Origin: Staphylococcus simiae
Lineage (GTDB): Bacteria; Bacillota; Bacilli; Staphylococcales; Staphylococcaceae
Reading direction: 5' to 3'
Assembly (NCBI RefSeq): GCF_017357005.1
Contig: NZ_CP071589.1
Span: forward strand, 2,232,001-2,296,000
Length of the DNA stretch: 64,000 nt
Every line of letters begins with the position of its first letter. Position 1 is the first letter of the stretch. Below, piece by piece: positions 57,283 to 64,000 of this stretch. The notes below the pieces were generated by a model that made no database searches, was not told the DNA's origin, and saw only the letters and a program-made list of their open reading frames with translations. The position numbers and the translations under genes were made by a program.

Positions 57283-57386
57283 GAGAGATTCTTGGTAAAA
57301 GTAACAAATTTAAGATGTGTTTTATTTCTTTTATTTTATTACTTGTTATAAATGACGAAACCTTTTACCAGGTTCTCTTTTTTTTG
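57283..57386 (+). terminator. Terminator after sarZ
   Basis: GAGAGATTCTTGGTAAAAG (57283-57301) pairs with CTTTTACCAGGTTCTC (57362-57377) followed by an eight-T run. The loop is unusually long (about 60 bases). Confidence 0.78.
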
Positions 57387-57530
57387 TCAATTTTGTCATG
57401 GTAGATTATTCATCACAAGCTTCGCAAAATTGTCATTCTTAATCCCTTTATTATTTCATGTAATATTTTTAATTTAAAGGTGTTTTAAGCCACGATTCAA
57501 ATTCAAGATGAAAATTATCTCGACAAATAA

Positions 57531-57577
57531 AACAAAGCCCTTATATAGTGTTATATGGACTATAAAAGGGCTTTGTT
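57531..57577 (-). terminator. Terminator after narT
   Basis: AACAAAGCCCTTATATAGT pairs with ACTATAAAAGGGCTTTGTT (one mismatch). It lies about 100 bases after the narT stop; leftward it runs into TTATTTGTC. Confidence 0.85.
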
Positions 57578-57684
57578 AAGTTATTATTAACTAATTATTA
57601 ATTTTTCAAACTAATTTAACTGACAGTTTTTATTTTCTTCTATATCACAGTGCTAATAACACGATAGTTTTATTAGTTAATATC

Positions 57685-58854
57685 TTATTTTACTTTTAAA
57701 CTACCATACTCTTTTTTATATAAGTGACCCATTGTTATTAAAGCTAGTACACCGAAAACAGCCAGTAAAATAAACGCTGGATGACTTGAACCAGTTAAGC
57801 TAGCAATATAAGTGATGACTAATGGTGGGAAGAAACCACCTAAACCACCCATCATTGAAACAATACCGTTTGCTGAACCTGCTTCGTTTGAGAAATATGA
57901 TGGTACTAATTTGAAGATTAATCCATTACCAATACCAGCACAGATACTAATTGTTAAACATCCTACTGTAAACAATGCGATATGATCTGAAATACCTAAG
58001 ATAACTGCACCAATAATCATTATAACGAAATCAATCATCAATACTTTAACCGCATTAAATTTATCTCCTAAAACGCCGCCTAAAGGTCTTAAGAATGTCG
58101 CTAATGCGATAAAGATACCTGAGCGAATACCCGCATCGACTTTATCAATACCAAAATGATTTACTAAATAGTTAGGTAAGAATAAACCAAACGCTACAAA
58201 AGCACCAAAAGTAATGAAATACCATAAACTTAAATAATATAATTTATAGTTTTTAGATAATGACTTCATTTGTGCCATCAACGGAACTTTAACTTTACGT
58301 TCTTTCGCATCACCAAAGATAAACATAATCAATGCAAACAAAGCAATGATAATTAAATAAGTTCTCACCGTTGTTTGCCAACCTATAATACCGGCAATCG
58401 GAGGCGCTAAAAATGATGATACTGCTGTACCAATATTACCCATTCCATAGATTCCGTTAGCCAATCCAACTTTTTCTTTAGGGAAATATTTAGGTACAGA
58501 TGTTACACCAACTGAGAAGATAGCTCCTCCTACACCTAGGAATAAACCTGACAACATCAGCATACCTGGTGTTTGTGCTGTACTTAAGAAGAATATAGGG
58601 AATAATAAAACGATAAAACTACAAAAGAATACCCATTTGGCACCTACAATATTTGTTAAATAACCAAATGGTACACGTAAAATAGATCCTAAAATAACTG
58701 GTATAGCTAAAATAATTGAAATTTGCCCTGCAGATACTTTTACATCTTGTGAAATATAGGGCATTAAAGGAGCGATAATGCTCCAAGCCATAAAGCCGAC
58801 TACTAAGCTTAATGTTTGTAAAGTAAGCTGGAAACCACCTTTTGTCTTATACAT
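57685..58854 (-). CDS. narT: Nitrate transporter NarT
   Basis: This 389-residue major facilitator of the nitrate/nitrite porter family has twelve helices. The nitrate signature-like segments are seen: [49 protein letters not shown] near residue 95, and the paralogous [35 protein letters not shown] near residue 310. The ATG at 58854 with AAGGTGA gives the length I recall for NarT, so the longer frame (58869) is not used. It imports nitrate for anaerobic respiration with the nar genes and is activated by NreC. A dyad at 59015-59030 may be its activator site. Confidence 0.92.
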   Translation of the reverse strand: MYKTKGGFQLTLQTLSLVVGFMAWSIIAPLMPYISQDVKVSAGQISIILAIPVILGSILRVPFGYLTNIVGAKWVFFCSFIVLLFPIFFLSTAQTPGMLMLSGLFLGVGGAIFSVGVTSVPKYFPKEKVGLANGIYGMGNIGTAVSSFLAPPIAGIIGWQTTVRTYLIIIALFALIMFIFGDAKERKVKVPLMAQMKSLSKNYKLYYLSLWYFITFGAFVAFGLFLPNYLVNHFGIDKVDAGIRSGIFIALATFLRPLGGVLGDKFNAVKVLMIDFVIMIIGAVILGISDHIALFTVGCLTISICAGIGNGLIFKLVPSYFSNEAGSANGIVSMMGGLGGFFPPLVITYIASLTGSSHPAFILLAVFGVLALITMGHLYKKEYGSLKVK

Positions 58855-58869
58855 ACGTTTCACCTTCAC

Positions 58870-59222
58870 TAAATTGTTATTTTAATAGATATCAATACTT
58901 TGCCTACTATATATTAAGAGGTCATTGTCATTTACACGAAAACATTTGAGGGTATAACTATAGACAAAGTATTGACTACACCTATATTCTATATTGATTG
59001 TGAAAATGTGAACATAAGGATATTCCCTTATTTATTAGATAATTTCCCCTATAACAATCTTAAAGATGTAAACGTTTCACAAAAAGCGTTGATATTACCG
59101 CATTTTACTGATATCACTCTAATTATGACATAATTGTGACTATCTAAAAATTGACGTGATTTTTACTATTGAAAGTAACGCTACGTTATCCTATATCTTT
59201 TACAATATAGGAGGGATTACTA
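58870..59222. promoter_or_regulatory. narT upstream region with NreC-like and cre-like sites
   Basis: The gap between the divergent narT and DUF2268 genes contains TAAGG-ATATTC-CCTTA (59015-59030), related to the GGG-4-CCC type dyad bound by NreC, and a cre-like dyad TGTAAACGTTTCACA at 59067-59081. No ORF is supportable. The NreC match is only partial (7 of 10 fixed positions). Confidence 0.4.
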
Positions 59223-60137
59223 ATGTATCAACTTAATATTTATAGAACTGACCAAATATATAAACATTTATTATCATTACCGATTAAAGAACGTAACAAC
59301 TATTTTATTAACAACTTAATCAATCCATTTAAAGGTAAATTCAGTGCACAACATATTCCATTAAAAGCACAAAGTAATAACTTTGTTGATGCATTATTTA
59401 TGTTAAATCAAATTCAAATATCTCCAGAAAATCTTAGTAACGGTGATTTACAACACATTAAGCACTTAAATGACGATTTCTGGTTAAAGTGTGATAAGTA
59501 TTTTAAACATGCCTTAAAAACTTTTGAAGAAAAATATATATTTTCTAAAATTAAGCATTATCATTTTACTGTGTTACTTGGAGATAAAACTAAACCATCT
59601 ATGTATTTGAATAACAACTATTTAGGTGATGGTGGTATTCCTGGTTATATTATTATATATCTCATCCCGAACATTTATACCTTGTCTAAGTTGAAGGGAG
59701 TTATTGCTCATGAAGTTAATCACAATGTCAGATATCAATATATAAATTGGGATGGAGGTAGTTTAAAAGAATTAGTGGTCGCAGAAGGTCTAGCAGAAAA
59801 CTTCGTTGAGCATTTGTATGGTAGAGATGCTTTAGGACCTTGGGTTACTGCTATCAACTGGCAAGATAATGAACAAAGAATTAAAAATACTATCAATGCT
59901 CATTTAGATATTACTGATTTATTTAGTGCTATGCCTTATTTGTATGGTGATGACATCACAACTGCTCAAGGTGGAAAAGCAGTTGGACTTCCTCATGCAG
60001 CAGGTTATACGTATGGTTATTATTTGATCAAATATTTTCTATCTAAAACTGATATATCTATAGAAGAAGCAACTATATTACCAGCAGAAACGATATTAAA
60101 TGAGGTGACTGAGTTTTGGAATATAACTACACATTAA
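59223..60137 (+). CDS. DUF2268 family putative metallopeptidase
   Basis: This 304-residue cytoplasmic protein contains an HExxH zinc motif, IAHEVNHNVRYQ, near residue 162, followed at a distance by LKELVVAEGLAENFVEHLYG, the Glu-containing second helix typical of DUF2268 (gluzincin-type) peptidases. The C-terminal half has PHAAGYTYGYYLIKYFL. It has a strong GGAGGG site. It overlaps the broken MerR gene by 22 bases, so the two formed an operon. DUF2268-MerR pairs occur in bacilli; the substrate is unknown. Confidence 0.85.
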   Translation: MYQLNIYRTDQIYKHLLSLPIKERNNYFINNLINPFKGKFSAQHIPLKAQSNNFVDALFMLNQIQISPENLSNGDLQHIKHLNDDFWLKCDKYFKHALKTFEEKYIFSKIKHYHFTVLLGDKTKPSMYLNNNYLGDGGIPGYIIIYLIPNIYTLSKLKGVIAHEVNHNVRYQYINWDGGSLKELVVAEGLAENFVEHLYGRDALGPWVTAINWQDNEQRIKNTINAHLDITDLFSAMPYLYGDDITTAQGGKAVGLPHAAGYTYGYYLIKYFLSKTDISIEEATILPAETILNEVTEFWNITTH

Positions 60138-60838
60138 CAGATATAATTAAAATTACTGGCGTAACTAAAAGGACATTACATTATTATGATGAAATCGGCT
60201 TATTAACACCTGTAAAAAACAACAAAAATTATAGAATCTATACCTAAGATTATTTAATGACACTGCAAAAGATATTAATATTCAAATCTTTAGACTTTAC
60301 AATAAAACAAATCAAACAATTATTAACCTATGATGAAAAAGACTTAACAACACTTATTGCTAAACAGCGTGATGTATTAGATAACAAAATAGCTCACTTA
60401 CAGTCAATACAATGTTCTATAGATCAATTAATTAAAGGTGTTCCCATCAGTGAATTAAATATATTGAATAAATCAATGGTCAAGCAATATCAAACAGAAG
60501 CAGAATTAAAATACGGACATACTACTTCTTATCAATCTTTTAAACAACAACATAGTAATGACGTATTTAACACTAACCAAATACAAGCAATGGATGCTGT
60601 CTTTGACCTTTTCAATAATCTTTCACTTAATAAATGTAGCTTAAAAGAAGCTCAAACAACCGTATTACAATGGAAAAATTTACTACAACAGTATGCTGAC
60701 TTTGATGACACCACATTATGTTGTATCGCTCAGACTTACCAAACTGATGAGCGGTTTAATAATTATTTTAAACGCTATGATAATCCTAAGTTAACAGACT
60801 ACATCGTTAATGCAGTTAACTATCATTTAAATGTTTAA
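60116..60838 (+). pseudogene. MerR family regulator interrupted by an in-frame TAA
   Basis: From TTG at 60116 (GAGGTGA site) the frame reads EYNYTLTDIIKITGVTKRTLHYYDEIGLLTPVKNNKNYRIYT and then meets TAA at 60245-60247 (codon 44). It continues in the same frame DYLMTLQKILIFKSLDFTIKQIKQLL to 60838. This is a MerR helix-turn-helix with the wing, followed by a coiled coil and a TipAS-type C-terminal domain. The TAA falls where such proteins have an acidic residue (Y-x-E/D-D-x-D-L). One base change from GAA or a similar codon explains it. The regulator is probably dead; internal restart at ATG 60257 would lack the recognition helix. Confidence 0.85.
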
Positions 60839-60850
60839 CTATATATTAGA

Positions 60851-61078
60851 GACTGAGACTGAGCCTGGAACAAAAAGTTTTTTATACTGAAAATTAAGCG
60901 TTTGGCAGTAACTGACTAGATTTTAAAACGTTGGGATATCAACATTTTAAAACCTAGTCAGTCTTGCCGGGGTGGGAGGGACCCGTCATCAAAAATCCAT
61001 GTGTGGATTTTACATTAATGTGCAAGACGGGCATCTACGAAATAAATTTTATAGAAAATTCATTTCTATCCGACTCAC
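60851..61078. repeat. GAGAC/GGGAC repeat, long form
   Basis: It contains GAGCCTGGAACAAAAAG, AGTAACTGACTAG, the dyad TTTTAAAACGTTG...CAACATTTTAAAA, GACTAGTCAGT-type words, CTTGCCGGGGTGGGAGG, ATCCATGTGTGGATTT and the right-end ATAAATTTTATAGAAAATTCAT. It is larger than other copies and immediately precedes the insertion sequence. Confidence 0.75.
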
Positions 61079-61147
61079 TTCTCTCGATTTACCTTACTCG
61101 CTTTGCTCCTAATGCATAAGAGAGCCTGGGACATAAATCCCAAAAAT

Positions 61148-61192
61148 AATAGCACAAAGATGATTTTATTTTTAAATCGTCTTTGTGCTATT
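61148..61192. terminator. Hairpin in the left end of the insertion sequence
   Basis: AATAGCACAAAGA pairs with TCTTTGTGCTATT around an AT-rich loop. It lies between the inverted end and the transposase and could block outside transcription. Confidence 0.75.
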
Positions 61193-61228
61193 TTATGTTC
61201 AATACTCCGTATTGTAGTTTCGCGTTCC

Positions 61229-61281
61229 TAGGGTGCTGTCTCAGCCTGTAGTCTTCGACTAGCACTGCTCCCTCAGGAGTT
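61229..61281. repeat. Copy of the GGTTCTCT-family central module inside the insertion sequence
   Basis: CCTAGGGTGCTGTCTCAGCC, GTAGTCTTCGACTAGCACTG and CTCCCTCAGGAG match the module of 41622-41917 and its reverse at 403-636. It is flanked by CGTATTGTAGT on the left and ACTACAATAC on the right, so it sits as the loop of a longer dyad. Confidence 0.85.
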
Positions 61282-61392
61282 TTCACTACAATACTTCGTT
61301 TTTATGTAATTTTACATGTAAATACTTCAAAAAAATAAGACACTTTCGTATAATTTAATAAATACCAATAAACTAAATTAACGAGGTGTCTT

Positions 61393-63048
61393 ATGTATAA
61401 AGATTATAACATGACTCAACTTACACTACCAATGGAAACTTCAGTAAAAATTCCTCAAAATGATATTTCAAGATACGTTAATGACATTGTTGAAAGTATA
61501 CCAGATAAAGAATTCGATGAATTCAAACATTACCGTGGTGCGACTTCTTACCATCCAAGAATGATGTTGAAAATTATTCTATATGCCTATACACAATCTG
61601 TATATTCTGGAAGAAAAATTGAAAGACTGCTCAATGATAGTCTTCGTATGATGTGGTTATCTCAAAACCAATCACCTTCGTATAAGACAATTAATCGTTT
61701 CAGAGTTAATCCTAAAACGGATGCTTTAATCGAATCTTTATTTATCCAATTTCATAGTCAGTGTCTAAAACAAAACCTTATTGATGATCAAGCTATTTTT
61801 ATCGATGGAACCAAAGTAGAAGCTGATGCCAATCGATATACATTCGTATGGAAGAAAAGTATTTTAAACTATGAATCAGATATGAACGAAAATTCAAAAA
61901 TAATCTATCAAGAATTGGTAAAAGACAAAATTATACCAGAGATTATAGAAGATAAAGATACTGATTTATCAAAAGAAGATGTTGATTTAATCGGTAGCCA
62001 TTTGGATAAAGAAATCGAAGATTTAAATCAACAAATTGACAATGAAACACAACCAGAACTAAGAAAGCAAATTCGTAAAAAAAGAACAGAAATTAAAAAA
62101 GTTAAAAAGAAATTTGATGATTATTCTGAACGAAAAATGAAATATAAAGAGCAAAAAGCAATTCTTCAAGACCGCAATAGTTATTCTAAAACAGATCATG
62201 ATGCTACCTTTATGAGAATGAAAGAAGATCATATGAAAAATGGACAACTTAAACCAGGATACAATTTACAAATAGCGACAAATTCACAATTTGTTTTATC
62301 ATATAATGTCTACCAAAATCCAACAGATACTAGAACTTTAATACCATTTTTAACTTTGATTAACGAAACCTACGGTTATTTACCTGAGTATATCGTCGCT
62401 GATGCTGGTTATGGTAGTGAACAAAATTATATGTCTATCATAGATGATTTTAATAGAACACCTTTAATTACGTATGGAATGTTTATTAAAGATAAAACTA
62501 AAAAATTTAAAAGTGACATTTTTAATACTCAGAATTGGGATTATGATGAAATTAACGATGAATTTATTTGTCCAAATCAAAAACGATTAGGTTTTAAACG
62601 ATATGCTTACCGTAACGATAAATATGGATTTAAAAGAGACTTTAAATTATATGAATGTGATGATTGTTCGGACTGTCCACTCAAACATCAATGTATGAAA
62701 TCCAAGTCAAAAACAAATAAAAAAATAATGAAAAATTATAATTGGGAGTATTTTAAATCTCAAATTAATCAAAAGCTTTCTGAGCCAGAGACGAAAAAAA
62801 TCTATAGTCAAAGAAAAATTGACGTAGAACCTGTTTTTGGATTCATGAAGGCTATTTTGGGGTTCACTAGAATGTCGGTTCGAGGGCTCGATAAGGTTAA
62901 ACGTGAACTTGGATTTGTGCTAATGGCAGTTAACATAAGGAAAATAGCAGCTCAACGAGCTGTATATTTCAAAATTAAAAACGAAAAAGACAATTTCTAT
63001 CAATTTTCAATAGAAATTGTCTTTTTTTTACTTAAACCTAGAACTTAA
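61393..63048 (+). CDS. IS1272-type transposase
   Basis: This 551-residue DDE transposase of the IS1182 family starts with the InsH-like N-terminal domain (MLKIILYAYTQSVYSGRKIERLLNDSLRMMWLS). The catalytic blocks are AIFIDGTKVEADANRYTFVWKKS near residue 140 (first Asp), YIVADAGYGSEQNY near residue 335 (second Asp) and SQRKIDVEPVFGFMKAILGFTRMSVRG near residue 480 (Glu). A cysteine cluster CDDCSDCPLKHQC lies between. It is uninterrupted and should be functional. An AACGAGGTG site precedes the ATG. Its end overlaps a stem-loop (62989-63027). Confidence 0.95.
   Translation: MYKDYNMTQLTLPMETSVKIPQNDISRYVNDIVESIPDKEFDEFKHYRGATSYHPRMMLKIILYAYTQSVYSGRKIERLLNDSLRMMWLSQNQSPSYKTINRFRVNPKTDALIESLFIQFHSQCLKQNLIDDQAIFIDGTKVEADANRYTFVWKKSILNYESDMNENSKIIYQELVKDKIIPEIIEDKDTDLSKEDVDLIGSHLDKEIEDLNQQIDNETQPELRKQIRKKRTEIKKVKKKFDDYSERKMKYKEQKAILQDRNSYSKTDHDATFMRMKEDHMKNGQLKPGYNLQIATNSQFVLSYNVYQNPTDTRTLIPFLTLINETYGYLPEYIVADAGYGSEQNYMSIIDDFNRTPLITYGMFIKDKTKKFKSDIFNTQNWDYDEINDEFICPNQKRLGFKRYAYRNDKYGFKRDFKLYECDDCSDCPLKHQCMKSKSKTNKKIMKNYNWEYFKSQINQKLSEPETKKIYSQRKIDVEPVFGFMKAILGFTRMSVRGLDKVKRELGFVLMAVNIRKIAAQRAVYFKIKNEKDNFYQFSIEIVFFLLKPRT
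62989..63030 (+). terminator. Terminator inside the transposase 3' end
   Basis: GACAATTTCTAT pairs with ATAGAAATTGTC and is followed by an eight-T run. It is part of the coding sequence. Confidence 0.85.
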
Positions 63049-63061
63049 TGTCCCAGACCCT

Positions 63062-63715
63062 CTAAAATTCTAATAGTTTTTTCTTTAATGCATATTCAAC
63101 GAGTTCTGGTTTACTTTTCAATCCTAACTTTGTCATAATATGCGTTTTATGCGCTTCGACCGTTTTAACTGATACAAATAATTTTTCTGCGATTTCTTTA
63201 TTACCATAGCCTTTAGCTATAAGAGGTAATATTTCTAATTCTCTTTTAGATAATATTTTGAAAGGATCTGACGAATTTTCAATATCTTGGTTTGAATTAG
63301 TCACAAATTCATTGACTAACGATGTGGTTAACTTCATATCTACATAAGTTTCGCCCTTATAGACAGTTCTAATAGCTAGTAACAACTGTTCATCCGGCGC
63401 ATTTTTTAAAATGTACCCTTTGGCACCATTACGTAATACATGGAATAAATATTCTTCATCATCAAACATCGTTAAAATAAGAATCTTTGTTTCGGGAAAA
63501 CTTTCGGCAATTTTACTTGTAGCGATTAATCCTGATTCTCCTGGCGGCATACTTAAATCCATGAGTAATACATCAGGCTTGTATTCCATAACTTTTTGGT
63601 AGGCTTCTACCCCATCTGCAGCCGTCGCTACAACTTCCATATCATTTTGATAATTCAAAATCATAGAGAAACCAGTACGTACCACAGCATGATCATCGGC
63701 AATCACAATTTTCAC
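63062..63715 (-). CDS. nreC: Nitrogen-respiration response regulator NreC
   Basis: This 217-residue LuxR/NarL-type regulator has a receiver domain ([11 protein letters not shown] at the start, [15 protein letters not shown] with the phosphoacceptor Asp, and [12 protein letters not shown]) and an output domain ([58 protein letters not shown]). With NreB it activates narG, nir and narT under low oxygen. It ends in KKLLEF, the normal end as I recall it. The stop codon touches the insertion-sequence inverted end. It probably follows nreB in one transcript. Confidence 0.94.
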   Translation of the reverse strand: MKIVIADDHAVVRTGFSMILNYQNDMEVVATAADGVEAYQKVMEYKPDVLLMDLSMPPGESGLIATSKIAESFPETKILILTMFDDEEYLFHVLRNGAKGYILKNAPDEQLLLAIRTVYKGETYVDMKLTTSLVNEFVTNSNQDIENSSDPFKILSKRELEILPLIAKGYGNKEIAEKLFVSVKTVEAHKTHIMTKLGLKSKPELVEYALKKKLLEF

Positions 63716-63737
63716 TTTTATTCCCCCAATGTATGCT

Positions 63738-64000
63738 TTAAATTGGTATGTTTAGTGTAACGTTGGTTCCTTTACCAATTTCAGTCTCGATGTTTACTCT
63801 GCCATTAACTAATTCTGCCCGTTCATTCATACCATATAATCCTAATCCAGAACCTTTTGGTTTAGAGCTAGGATCAAAACCATTCCCATAGTCTACAATT
63901 TCAGCAATTAAATGACGTCCAGTTTGTTGAATGACAACATGTATATCATTTACATCTGCATATTTCAAAGCGTTAAGTATGGCTTCTTGGACAATACGAT
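63738..64000 (-). CDS. nreB: Oxygen-sensing histidine kinase NreB, C-terminal part
   Basis: The window ends inside this gene. The visible 87 residues are the ATP-binding domain of a HisKA_3-type kinase: [23 protein letters not shown] (N-box), [55 protein letters not shown] (G-boxes). In NreB this domain follows a PAS domain with an oxygen-sensing [4Fe-4S] cluster, which lies outside the window. The frame is open to the edge, so the TTG at 63968 is not its start. It lies 22 bases upstream of nreC. Confidence 0.93.
   Translation of the reverse strand, partial: RIVQEAILNALKYADVNDIHVVIQQTGRHLIAEIVDYGNGFDPSSKPKGSGLGLYGMNERAELVNGRVNIETEIGKGTNVTLNIPI

Larger units (their letters stand above)
61121..63063 (+). 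mobile_element. IS1272-type insertion sequence (IS1182 family)
   Basis: Imperfect inverted ends are AGAGCCTGGGACATAAAT on the left (61121-61138) and, in reverse complement, AGAGGGTCTGGGACATTAAG on the right (63063-63044). Between them are a 5' hairpin (61148-61192), a repeat module, one full-length transposase gene and a 3' hairpin. The right end coincides with the stop codon of nreC. The exact terminal bases and target duplication cannot be fixed by eye. Confidence 0.85.

Noticed and set aside
60257..60838. Treating the MerR C-terminal part as an independent gene starting at ATG 60257
   Set aside because: The ATG lacks a ribosome site and the helix-turn-helix lies upstream in the same frame, so a stop mutation explains the data better.

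Overview
The window is chromosomal DNA of a staphylococcus. It is AT-rich, its genes have strong AGGAGG-type ribosome sites and occasional TTG/GTG starts, and it carries a genus-specific gene set: tcaRAB, hssRS-hrtAB, rsp, sarZ, narT-nreBC, mqo-lctP and the reductase iruO. The gene order resembles, from memory, the segment of S. aureus between the spdC/rpiA region and the nitrate reductase locus. The IS1272-type element, the class C group II intron and several sequence differences point to a coagulase-negative species (S. haemolyticus or a relative is the best guess). The species cannot be fixed from this window alone.

Layout. 0-9.7 kb: tail of a membrane protein (probably SpdC/LyrA), rpiA, galM, a YnfA-type protein, a Na+-type ABC exporter pair, a patatin remnant, a DUF805 protein, a DNA-3-methyladenine glycosylase, and a self-regulated padR-DUF1700-DUF4097 operon. 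10-16 kb: gltS, fni, two-gene thioesterase operon, CorA, esterase. 16-24 kb: small LPXTG surface protein, an EmrAB-like efflux pair with a divergent TetR regulator, then the teicoplanin-associated tcaB, tcaA, tcaR. 24-30 kb: DUF218 protein, haem-stress system hrtAB/hssRS (hrtB has an apparent internal deletion), and a LytTR-DUF3021 pair. 30-46 kb: mqo and lctP (malate and lactate metabolism), a TagB/TagF-like transferase with an internal duplication, lipoprotein, acetyltransferases, quinone oxidoreductase, Fur-boxed iruO, DUF2871, SDR, and a YhgE/Pip exporter with a divergent TetR and a second CorA. 46-64 kb: a class C group II intron sitting on the terminator of a PTS gene, a broken DUF1722 gene, a 1.3 kb region that probably encodes an SSR42-like RNA, rsp, a stress oxidase, an array of STAR-like repeats, gltT, sarZ, narT, a DUF2268 peptidase with a broken MerR gene, an IS1272-type element placed exactly at the end of nreC, and the 3' end of nreB.

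How it fits together. Respiration and carbon overflow (mqo, lctP, narT, nreBC), haem and iron handling (hssRS/hrtAB, iruO), envelope stress and drug export (tcaRAB, EmrAB-like pair, YhgE, SpdC), and virulence regulation (rsp with its RNA, sarZ) lie side by side as mostly single genes or short operons separated by strong terminators. Much of the intergenic space holds several families of repeats: a terminal-inverted-repeat family with GGTTCTCT ends, a GAGAC/GGGAC hairpin family, and STAR-like GGGGCCCC units. Gene decay is visible: a patatin remnant, two in-frame TAA stops, the hrtB deletion and the transferase duplication.
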